A stretch of 64,000 bases of DNA from Luscinia megarhynchos (taxonomy: Eukaryota > Chordata > Aves > Passeriformes > Turdidae): positions 15,850,360 to 15,914,359 of the forward strand of contig JAPFBE010000003.1 of assembly GCA_034336665.1 (NCBI GenBank), written 5' to 3'. Numbering within the stretch: the stretch's first letter is position 1; each line of letters starts with the position of its first letter. Below, one piece after another: positions 53,501-64,000 of this stretch. The position numbers and the translations under genes are program-made. Under the pieces are notes generated by a model. It was given only the letters and a program-made list of their open reading frames with translations. It did no database searches and was not told the origin of the DNA.

Positions 53501-55894
53501 ACTACTTGATTATTATACTGTTTAACTAAAAGAATCAATACAAATAAGTGCAAAAGAAAATACTGACCACTTTTTTGTCATAGAACTGAATAAGCAACAG
53601 CATATGAACAGTGGGGAATAAAAGAATAAAGGTGCCACTCTGATCAGAGCCAAACAACAAAGGTGAAAATTACACAGCAACTTCAGATACAGCCCAGAAT
53701 GTTCACAGTTTATACCAAGAAGCATAAGCACGCTGTGCAGATTTCTGTTTTCTCAAGGTTTGCTCCAGTTTACTTCTCCACCTTGTTTCACAAATGTTTT
53801 AAAGGGATACATGCAAAGCAAGGCAATTAAATAAGATCATTCATGGTAAGTATATTTTCAGGTCATGCTCAGCACAACTTCCTATAAAGCACTTTTTTTT
53901 TCCCCCACTCTTTCCAATTTTAATATATTTTATTTACTCCTCTTAGTAACTTTGAACAATCATGGGTCAGCATGGTACACAATGCTTTATTACCTAAACT
54001 CCTTGAAGGCACAGAGGGCAGTGTACTATATCCCACAATTCCAGCAGACTTTTACACAAAAAGCTCAGACTACTGGTTTGGAAACACAGGCTCTCAAAAA
54101 TGCTGATCAAAAAAATAAAGATTTCATCACCAAATAAATGCAGGTAAGAAACTCTTAATTACCCAACACTAAATCAGTTTCTCACTACCAAAGGACAAAT
54201 TCCTGTTTTCATATAATTCTTCTGTTGTGAAAGGGAAGGGTCATAAGGATGGATGTTTTAACAGTGTTCATAGGGTGTAATTCAGCTATGCTGGGTTTCA
54301 CAGTATTTTAGGAGCATAGTAATGAACCAAAGTAAGCCTTAGTCAATGGTTGCACCCTAGAATTTACTCAGCTGGAATTTAGTCAAGTTGTTACCTTGAC
54401 TTATATTCTACCATTTTTTAGCACTCCAGTCACAGCTGTACTATAAATAGCTAGCACTAGCACATGCACAGTTTTCTGCACCCCCCCCACCCACTACTGA
54501 CATCTTAACTTGAAGTCAATTTGGAAACTTATTTTACATGTTTCTCCTTCAGAAGCATTACACTTCTCTTAGGTACTGCAGTGCAATTGATCAACCCCTG
54601 CTTTCATCTTTTTTTTTAGATTAGTTTGGGCTGTTTCTTTCTCCTCTTTGGTTTTGTTTCTAATTAAATGGCAGTATTGTTTTCCTCAGAATTATTAGAA
54701 AGAATCTTGAGTTATAATAAAAGTGATAAACACAACATCCATTACTCTATTCTGTATTGTTAGGGAACAATATTTAAAAGAGAACGTCTACTTGTCTTCA
54801 TTTAATCAGAGAAAATGGAAAAACACTTATCAAATTGAAGTATTTCAGTATGTATATATTCCAGATGACTGTCTTTAATACTATTTAAAACCACTTCTTC
54901 ATGTTCCAGTAATCCATATACCTTTTGGACAATTTCTCTTCAGCTCATGCATTTTGAAGGGATGTTTAAAAAACAAAAACAACAACTAAGCAAACAAACA
55001 ACAACAATCTGGAGAAAATAAGCTCTTAGCATGGTATTATTTGTTACTCACATATTCCATTAAGGCATTCTGTAATTTAAAATAATCTGGTTTTTGTAAC
55101 AAACAATTTAATAGCTTCATTTATAATGAAAATTTAGAGCATTAATGGTAGTTTTTTGTACATTTTTGTACTCATAAAGTCAATATTAAAGCACATATCA
55201 CAGGACATTATCTAGCTTATAGATACTTAGGTGCTCAGTATGGTACTGTTCTACCAGTAGCCTACAGAACCTAAATGTGAGTGCACACTACACTGCAGTA
55301 ACATCTTTGTTCTTTTGCTTGCAACAAAAGCAGGGTTATCAAATGTTGAAAACTATCTCAGCTTTCATTATTTTCCTTCCAGATTCAAACTTCAGGTTAA
55401 AGCACACTATGATGCCACTTCTGCTGTGGTAGCATGCCAAAAATCTGTTCTATGTAACTACCAGGCATTTGCAGACATTAAGCAATTCACATCACGTTCA
55501 AAATTATTTCTGATTTACAGTAAAGAATTTCACCACCACAGTCAGCCATATGTAATTTAATCTGTCCTGCAGTTCCTCAATAAAATGGCAAAGTCTATTA
55601 GAGAAGGAAAAAGAAGCTAGGAAAAAATTTACCATGCATTACACAAATATAATTGATCCTATAGGTCCATTTTAATCTTTATCTATCATTGCACCTCAAA
55701 TAAGATCCAATTATTTCAGCTTCACAGGTGGACTGGCTTTTCATCCCAAGAGATATGAATGAACCATGAAATGACTAAAAAAATGCAAATTAACATTACA
55801 CAAATATATATGTTACATACCGAGCTGTCAAATCCCACACTTTAAACATCAAACTGAATCTGCAGCTCCCCAATTTAAATCTTTAAATCTTTAG

Positions 55895-56115
55895 CACAAC
55901 ACTTGGGCAGTATGGCATTGTACTGTGGTATAATGTTCACCTGGTGCTCCACCTTGAGCAGGAACACTCCAGGCCAGTGGGAGCCTTATCCACAGGGGCA
56001 ACTTCTCACCACAGCCTTGTACCAAACCCTTCTGGATTACACGGCCCAGAATAATGCACACAGTATTCCAGATTACCCAACACATGGCTCTCTCAATGTC
56101 AGGGCTCCACAGCAG
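55895..56115 (-). mobile_element. Possible diverged CR1 fragment
   Basis: On the minus strand this GC-richer stretch contains CTGGAATACTGTGTGCATTA followed by TTCTGGGCCGTGTAATCCAG. This resembles the CR1 block in which a phrase like GGAGTACTGTGTCCAGTTCTGG occurs. The rest does not align by eye, and no CR1 tail is seen. It could be an old CR1 copy or another retroelement. Confidence 0.3.
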
Positions 56116-57989
56116 GTGAAAAATCGTAAATATGGTCTCACTTTTATCCCTGCTTCCATTTCCCTACTGCAACTCAGCTTCCAGTATTTCATTCTCAGCA
56201 TTGTATGCAAAAATCAGTTATAAGGGTAGGAAATATACTGTATTTTTCCTTTCTAAATATTAGTTACATTCACAACAGGTGAAGTAGAAGTGGTCAGCTC
56301 ATTAATGTGTACAGCAACTTCCAGAAGAACAAATGAGGCTGGGGGGTCCCATCATACAGCCCTTACCTTTGATATTCAACAGTGTTCATGCATTACATTC
56401 ATCCATTCATTACATTACTTTCATATCCTACACCCTCAACCTTGTATATTCCATACCAAAAATTACTCCACAAATTTGGGGATCAGAATGGTTTTGGATT
56501 GCTAAAAGTGCATGGGACTTGGAAATTTGGGCAATTTGGTGGGAACTGATATGTTGTAACTATTTCTGCACTTCATAAATTACAGAGAGATTAAAAATAA
56601 AATGAAAATGTCAGAAAGTGAGCAAGAAAAATTCCAAAGTACTTTGACAGTCACAAAGTGAAAGTTACAACTGTTATTTAAAAATTATTTTACAATCTGA
56701 GCTATTAAAAAGGTGTAATTTGCTAGTGTAAACTGTTCATTTATTTTTTCAATAACTGAACAATCTCTTCTCACTAGCACTGAAGCTTTATGTCAACTAA
56801 TTCTTTAAGGACAGCATACCTCCTCTCAGTTAATTTCTTTGAAGAGCAGCAAGATAACAAGCTTGATCTGCCTTCCATTTTCATTGAAACAGCCAACAAT
56901 AGCTCAAATGTTATTTTAAGTGACTATAACTGGAACAGTCAAACAAAAGGTCACCCATTTTACTGGTATGGAAAAATACAGGATAGGCCTCCAAGCCTCC
57001 CAGAGCTGTTCAGTAGTTGGTATGATCAAAGGCAAGCAGACTTTGACCTTAATAGAAGTATCTTCCTATCTCTCTTCATCCATACATATTATTTGCAATA
57101 CAATTTTAGTCACTGTATTTTACAGTGATTTATATTAAAAAATGTGGTTTATCTCAGAAGGGAAAAAAAAAACCAAACAAACATCTCCCAGCATACAAAC
57201 TTATAGTTTAAACAATCTTAAGTTTCAAATACATTAATTAAAAATATACATGGATTTTTTTTCTGTGAGTTACATCACATAATATTATTGAGTCAGCAGA
57301 AGCAACTGAAAAACAACCAGGCTAATAGATGGAAGGCCAGACTTTTTTTTTTTTTCTCAGATATGTTGTTCACTCACAGAGCCTTAGGCAACTAAAACGT
57401 CAATGTGTATGGAATTTACTGAAACAGATTTAATGATCTCCAAATGACAGGAATAGCTATCTGCTTGGGAAAAGCAGAGTCATGGTTCACCTTCTGAAAA
57501 TACTGTTTTGCTACTATTATTGCAGGCATCCCACACTGTCACCTTCATAGTGAAATCTGTTTTTATTTATACCAGTAGTAAAGTTTTTAAAGACAGTCAA
57601 GCAACACATTTGTTGTGCTGAAGCTACAGATTTCTTTAAATCCTAAGCTGAAAACATTTGAGCCCTCCAATCTTTTAAGAAATATTTCAGTTCTTTCAAT
57701 TCGATTTCCTGTGCTACAGCACCTCTTTTCTCTCTAATCTCCCTCGTTTCTATATATGAGGTTCTGTGTTTGAAGTTCCTCCTGGCTGGCTGACAGCCTT
57801 CTTCCTTCATCAAGTTCACATTTTTGTCACTGACTTTATAGGATATGCACAACCTCTTACTCATGTACATCAGATGATGTTTTCTATGCCTGCTATTCCT
57901 CCTTGCTCTTGATGATGGGTCCTCAACTCCCTTAAGACAGGAAACTCTTAAAAACCTAAGTTAGACCATCAAACAGGTCTCACACAGTA

Positions 57990-58400
57990 ACTCTGGGTCC
58001 CATGACCATCCATGAGAATACCCTTGCTTCCCACCCAGAATAACATCCCCAAACTCTCAGCCCCGATATTGCACAATAACCTACCGCAGCAGCATCACGA
58101 CTCTCCCACTTTCCATCTGACCTTCCCTATGCACCCTGGCCTAGCAAAAGGCAGCAAATGCCAGGGTGGTTATTACTACAGGCCAGCCACAGTCACACAG
58201 ACTGGGGTTCCCCATTTCTTGCCCTGACCCATTTCTTCTCTGACCATCTGCCCGTTTCTGTCAGACCTGTACATGCATGCAACAGGGCTGGAGAACACGG
58301 CCCCTCTGCCAAAGTCGACCAGGAATTGGGCAAGCAGTTCAGAAGTTACTGGCAGGGTGGGAGGACAGGCTAATGGACAGATGGATGGACAGATGGAACA
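57990..58400. other. GC-richer patch of unknown nature
   Basis: About 400 bp of mixed composition with several CpGs (for example CCCCGATATTG, CTACCGCAGC, AAAGTCGACC). It ends in a short GATG/GACA-type tetranucleotide repeat (58370-58396). A minus-strand frame of 102 codons spans 58176-58484 but shows no family signature. It could be a regulatory element or a decayed retroelement. Confidence 0.25.
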
Positions 58401-60501
58401 ATTGCATAAGCAACCTTCCCTCAAACTAAAATAAAACTTTGAAATCCCACCTGTTCCACAAGGCATTTCATCTGCACTAGCCACTCCTTACTTCAAGGTT
58501 TTCTGTTTTAGACTAGGCTGTACTGCATAATGTAGTAGCTTTAGTCTATAGACTTACCAGATCAACACATTACTGACTGTACATCACGATGTGCAGCCAC
58601 AGAGCTCCATAAATAACTGCCTTTAAACACAAGCTGTACCAAACAAGATTTCACAGTTAAGGAGAAAAAGAATGGTTGCATAAAAACATTATAATGGCAT
58701 GTCATTTGAAACATTCCTTGAAATAATAATGCCAGAAAGGAAAGAAAAAAAGACCACGAGCTTTTGGGATGAGGTTTTTTTCAGATTGCCCATTTTTTAA
58801 TTTTTTTTTTCTTTTGGGGGGATCTGTTTTGTTTTTCAAGAAATACAAAAAGAAGTAGAGAAGTAAAAATAAAGACTACTACCAATTAAAGGATCTGCAA
58901 AGGCGTCTTGCATCTCAACAGCCTAAGACTGTGTGAAGGGATTGAGAAGAAGCTGTGCTAGATGAACAGATGGATCAGGAAAGTGTGAAGAGGTCCATAA
59001 GGTAGACTCAAGTTTTTAAAGCATAAAACTTCTGAAGCCAGCACAGATTCATTGTAGGTGTTTTCATAAAAGGATAAGTTAAGGTGAGGGGAGTTGAGGG
59101 TTTCTTTGGCTTTTGAAAAAAGCTTATAGATGTAGGTAGATAACAGCTTACTACGTGTTCATGTCTGGAGTGGTGGATTTGGGAATACTCCATCCCTGAC
59201 CGACATGCAAAGCGAGGAAGACTGGAAGCATTTTTGCAAAGGTTAAACAAGCAACCTGATGGCAATATTCTGAATGTGGCAGATCAAGAGTAGAATCAAA
59301 AATAGAGGCAGATCTGAGCCAAGAGAAAAGGGGAGGAAAAAAGCCTGCTTGCACCAAAGACATCTGCTTCATTTTAGTTAGAATTCTCTTTTTAAGTGCT
59401 CAAAAAAAAAAAATGCAACAGTGTCATTAAAATGAGCTGAGAAGGCAAACGTGTGCTCCCTGGAAAAAGAAGAATAATTTAATTTTACACAACTTCTTCC
59501 TACTGACATTTTAGAAATCAACACACTTTTAGGAAAACACTGCTTTTGAGCAGAAGATCTACCTAGAAAACCTCCTGAGGGCCCTTTTCCATCACTGATG
59601 TTAATTATCACTTCAAAATACCCTACGCAACCCTAGTAAAAACAGCAGTAGAAAGTTGGAGAGAGAGTATTCTATATTTATTAATAGATGCAGCCTCATT
59701 TCAGTAAAGCATCCATCTTGAAATAAAAAAGGTTATGATTAAAAGTACTGTATGCTCTGAGGTCCACAATTGAAAATTAGTAACAGCTACTGTCATTGCT
59801 ATGACAATTGTCTAGTTTTTGACTAATAGCTTTAACTTTTGGATGAATAATCCAATACATAAATAGCCCAACTCATAAGCACAATAAACCATTTTACATC
59901 TCAAATGGTATGTAAGGTTAAAAGCAAACTTGTTGCCATATATTACAAACCTATGCCCATCTCCTGTCCATCATCATTACATTTACATTTACACAACACA
60001 GAAAACACTAAAGAGCTTCCAGTAGGCCTACCAACTACTTTGTACATCAACTTGAAATATCAATTAAAATGTGTTTAAAACATTTTTCGTACACTATACG
60101 AGCTGGTATATGTTTTGACAACTTTAAGATTTCTTCACCTCGAAAAGCAGTCACAAAGTCAGATGGGCCTTAATCCTGTATACACTTCTCTATAAGCAAT
60201 GCAACTGAAGCTGAACACATGCTGAACTCACCATGTGCACAAATATTTGTAGAGAGGGTTTAAGTGACTCTGGGGAATAAACAAAATGCTGCCAAGTGTT
60301 CAAAATAAAAAACAGAAAAGGAAACTTTTCCTGTAATTTGTTTTTAGCTACTGGAAAGTTTTATTGAACACAGCAGGTTAACAGAAATTTAGAACAACTG
60401 TAAGAAGAGCTGTAGGAACAGGTGACTACAACATGCCCCCACATTCCATGCACCTCAGTTTTGCTATTAGTACTTCAGGTAACAGCCAAAAATGCAGCCT
60501 A

Positions 60502-60562
60502 CAAAAACAAACAAACAAAAACAAACAAAAAACTAATCAACCTCAAAAACAAAACAAAAAAA
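60502..60562. repeat. A-rich CAAA simple repeat
   Basis: Irregular ACAAACAAACAAAAAC units, continued after a short interruption by AAAACAAAACAAAAAAACC. Low-complexity, in intron 1. Confidence 0.88.
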
Positions 60563-63500
60563 CCACTCTCACCATCTCGAAAGGAGCAGAATACCAAACT
60601 ACACTACACTCATTCATTGAAAATACCTATGACAAACCTGCAATTAACATGATATGCTGCAACGTGCAAGATACAACAAATCCCAGTGTGCCAGGTAACA
60701 GACAGCAGAGGGTAGTACCCAAATCCTTCCACCAGAACACTGTCCTCTTCACCATCACCTAGAAATGCATCCAGATGAAAAGGGAGAGGAGAGAAGAAGA
60801 GCAGCATACACCACCCAGCATCATGTGCCCCCAACACTCAGGACACACTGGACCTTCTGCTCTACACCAGCACAGTGCTGATGTATGCTGAGGCAAACAC
60901 AGGGAGCTTTGGAGAAGTGAATTACATGAAAAATACACCAGAAATAAATATGGCCCTCTTAAGATTGGAATATAGAGCAGCAAGTAGAAAGCTTATAAAC
61001 ACAAATTACTATTCTATCAAGTTTAACTCAAAAGATTCTGTGCTTTAAAAATAAATATATAGAAGTACAAAGTCTCACTTGCTAATGCAAAGCTTAAAAA
61101 GCTGGCAGTTATTTTGCAGCCATGAAATCTGATTGATTTAACAAGTTAAAATATCACCCAGAATATCACATGCTAGCCAAACAGAAGGACCTATCCCTCT
61201 CAAAGTCAAGAAGTGATGAGGCTGAAAAGCCCTCAATGATGTACATTCACTTACTCTGCATAAAAATAAGAACTTTACAGCTGAAGAGTTGCTCACCTCG
61301 TAAGAACTAACTCAAAGTAAACTAAACACATTGGAAAACTCCAGGTGTTTCTACACCAGATAGTGACCCCAGAGAACTATGAAATTAGTAGGCACTTTAA
61401 AGAAATCCATTTTAGGATCCCACTTCTATGAATTTGATGATGAAGTCAGCCAAAACATACTTCTACACAGAAATCATATTAAGTGTAAACTGTTTCACCA
61501 AACCCACTAAGAAATGTACAGTTCCTACAATACAGGATGACTTTTAAACACTGAGACCTAATTATGAAGAGGAGAAAAAAGTGAAAAAAGTTTTGGCTTC
61601 AAATTTGAGCTCCAATAAATATTTTTTTATACTTAATAGTTGAATAAATATTTTATTTTACTGAACCTTGCAGCCACATTCTGTCCTTCCTTCTGAATAC
61701 AGCAGCGTGTTACCACCAACATCTGTACTACTACAGTCATCTGTAGGAACACATTAACAGAGACAGTGATACAATTTACCAAAATAATGGAGCTCTATGT
61801 GGCTGGCATTCTGAAGATTCAGTTAAAAATTGATTCACACTTTGGGGTTTTTCTCCCTCCCTCCTTTTTTTTTAATAATATTGCCAGGCAAGTATTTCTT
61901 GTAAATGCCAACTACATCACCATGTTAAGATTATATCCTTTTCTCCAAGTAAGTGTCAGTGTTAAATTAAGTTATCCTATTATTATAAATTAATAACTAA
62001 AGGATTAAATTTCAAGACACTAGTAGGCAATTCCACCAATAAAAGGCTGTATTAGGAATTCAAATTTGAAGCCAAGTTGGAACACACAAATATCTCTGCT
62101 GAAGTAATGGTTAGAAAAATAAACTTAATTACACTAAAGCTAGATTTAAAAGCTTCTGGGGATCTAACAGCTCAGTTTTACAGAAAGTCAAAACATAATA
62201 ATTAATCCATATGCATTTTCCTCATTTTAAAACACAGCAATAGATTATTTTTACTCCACATCAGCTAAACGTAACTTAGATCTCAAATATCACATGATTG
62301 CAAAAAGGAACACAACTAACTTGAGACCCCATACATTCATTTCTGAAAGTTACTTTGCCTAAAGGAAACACGCATGGAAATTCTCTGAAAGCTAACCTAT
62401 TTCCAATTAACTTCTCACAGTTACTTCAGAGAAGGCAGGAAAAAAAAATGCAATATTTCTATAGCAACACAGTTTAAGACATGCTGCAGCTTTTACATCT
62501 ATTTTGTTCTTTCATTGTGACTTAGTCAAGATACTTAACACAACTATTGCTGCCATACTAAAATATCTCCATTTACAGTGATTAAGAAATATATTATCAT
62601 ACTCTAAATTTTAAAAAATATTGCTAAAAGCTGAACACATTAATCTTGTGAACATTCAGAACTTAACATTTTTCTTCATCCACATTAATATTATGAAACT
62701 GCACAGATTCAGCAACAGGGCTGATGTTACATAGGGCTGTTCATGTGATTTCCTCCATTTATATATTGTTTTAATGTTTAATTAATACTATAAAATTAAT
62801 ATGATGCAGAAAGCTGGTATAACCATTCACAAATAAATCTTAATCAAGATACTAAAGTATCCGAGTTAAAATATGGATTTGGAACCAGGAAATTAATTCT
62901 ATTGTTCATTATATTACAAGCACTCATCATCCTCATGTTAGAAATAACATCAGAATGATGATGTTCTGAAGTAAAAATCAAGATAATAATGTAGAGTTTA
63001 TAGGCTTAGCTCATGGGTAATGCTAAAATTCTTTAAAATTCTCAAATAGAAATTATGACAAATATAAGGCACTCTTATTCCTTTCACATGACGAGCACAT
63101 AGTTCACATTTATCCCCCATCTCAACACATTTCTAGGGTAGTTCTCTCTCATTACTGTTTCGTGAGCCATGTTCATACTTTGCACACAATAAGCATATAA
63201 CCAACACAAGATTTCACAAAAAAGAACTCATATCCTAGTCAGAACTTAAATAGTACCTAGGAAAAACTGTTGGTTAGATCTTTTCTCTCCAAATTTCTAC
63301 TGCTGTTATACTTTTGAGAGAGAGTGAAAGCGAGTGCTTACATGTGAACAGTTTTCAAGAGTTTCCATATATAGTCAGTATTATAAATAGTTATTTTTAT
63401 AGCAGCATTGAACTGACTTTTCAATATATATAGAGAGGGTGTTTTCTCCTTACAGAAATTATTCTGTTATTCTACCTTGTGCTTCCAGTCTCAGCTCTCC

Positions 63501-63571
63501 TCCCACTCACATGGTCTTGCTCCATACAACAGAAATAGCCACTGCTAGTGTCAGGCTACCCTGGGACTACA

Positions 63572-64000
63572 GTTCACAGAATACCAGGTTGGAAGGGACC
63601 TCAAGGATCATTTGGCCCAACCTTTCCTGGAAAAAGCACAATCTAGACAAGACGGCCCAGGACCCTCTCCAGCTGTGTCTTACAAGTATCCAGTGTTGGG
63701 GAATCCAACAGTTTCCTGGGAAGATTATTCCTTCAGCTGATTGCTCCTATTGTGAAAAATTTTCCTCTCATGTCCCATTGGAATATCCCCAGGAAAAACG
63801 TGGTACCCATCACCTCTCATCTTTTCCATAGGACTCCTTTCAAAAGAGAGTTCCCATCTTCTTTGTAGCCACCCTTTAAACACTGGAACATGATGTTTAT
63901 TAGATCACTCCTCCAATAACTGTTTCCACTAAACTAACCCAAGCCTCTGTTTTATAAAGAGGCCCTCTTTATACTGATCTTACAGTTTTTTACACTTCCC
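63572..64000 (-). mobile_element. CR1 LINE fragment running off the window
   Basis: The left edge (TTCACAGAATACCAGGTTGG, then AAGGGACCTCAAGGATCA) is the reverse complement of a CR1 3' end. Further blocks include CCAGTGTTGGGGAATCCAAC, TGTGAAAAATTTTCCTCTCA and GTAGCCACCCTTTAAACACT. It belongs to a different CR1 subfamily from the 11670 and 16146 copies and lacks the ATTCTATGATTCT repeat. At least 429 bp are present, and it continues beyond 64000. Confidence 0.9.

Larger units (their letters stand above)
19994..64000 (-). other. CDKL5: CDKL5 intron 1 (probable, extends past the window)
   Basis: Everything upstream of the exon 2 acceptor is read as intron 1, because no CpG island, promoter or other gene is visible and human intron 1 is also very large. 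The first exon is presumably beyond 64000. An unrecognised 5'UTR exon or the transcription start could still lie inside. Contents by eye: CR1 fragments at 22168, 28685, 41450, 46705, 50134 and 63572; a minisatellite at 50028-50113; a poly(G) run at 32022-32035; simple repeats; and GC-richer patches near 25900, 26640 and 58000-58400. Long stretches such as 29900-41400, 42000-46600, 47000-50000 and 50600-55800 show only AT-rich unique sequence and short simple repeats. Confidence 0.7.

Noticed and set aside
57643..57870. 75-codon minus-strand frame with charged, coding-like composition
   Set aside because: No recognised family, no clear exon boundaries and no conservation evidence available; too weak to call a gene.
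63439..63831. 130-codon plus-strand open frame
   Set aside because: It runs into the CR1 element at 63572 on the opposite strand; a chance antisense frame.
1..64000. Bacterial or phage systems, CRISPR arrays, tRNA or rRNA genes, integrated viral genes
   Set aside because: I read both strands for these and found no supporting motif; the composition and CR1 content are those of a bird intron.

Overview
The window reads as vertebrate, almost certainly bird, nuclear DNA. It is AT-rich and CpG-poor, has no bacterial gene organisation, and carries about eight 5'-truncated CR1 LINE fragments, several ending in the avian CR1 tail signature (variants of ATTCTATGATTCT). Every long open reading frame I inspected is either a chance frame or lies inside a CR1 copy.

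The one gene I can identify is the 5' part of CDKL5 (cyclin-dependent kinase-like 5, a serine/threonine kinase) on the minus strand. Exon 2 (19768-19993) holds 162 nt of 5'UTR, the start codon at 19831 and the first 64 coding bases. Exon 3 (19195-19229) is a 35-nt microexon that finishes the glycine-rich ATP-binding loop. Together they encode residues 1-33, and both have clean splice sites. Later exons, including the one with the catalytic lysine, lie below position 1. No promoter or CpG island is visible, so the usual first exon is probably beyond 64000.

Layout: 1-19194 is the 5' part of intron 3 (two CR1 fragments, A-tracts, palindromes); 19195-19229 is exon 3; 19230-19767 is a compact intron 2; 19768-19993 is exon 2; 19994-64000 is read as intron 1. 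Intron 1 carries six CR1 fragments, a 20-bp-period minisatellite, a poly(G) run, a polyadenylated retroposition-like 3' end, and a few GC-richer patches. One patch, at about 25870-25965, looks like a possible alternative 5' exon or regulatory element.

Regulation: exon 2 has a single upstream ATG opening a 12-codon uORF. Its TGA overlaps the CDKL5 ATG by one base, and its initiation context is better than that of the main start. I found no sign of a new biological system; the best leads are this uORF, the exon-like CpG patch and the retroposition-like 3' ends.
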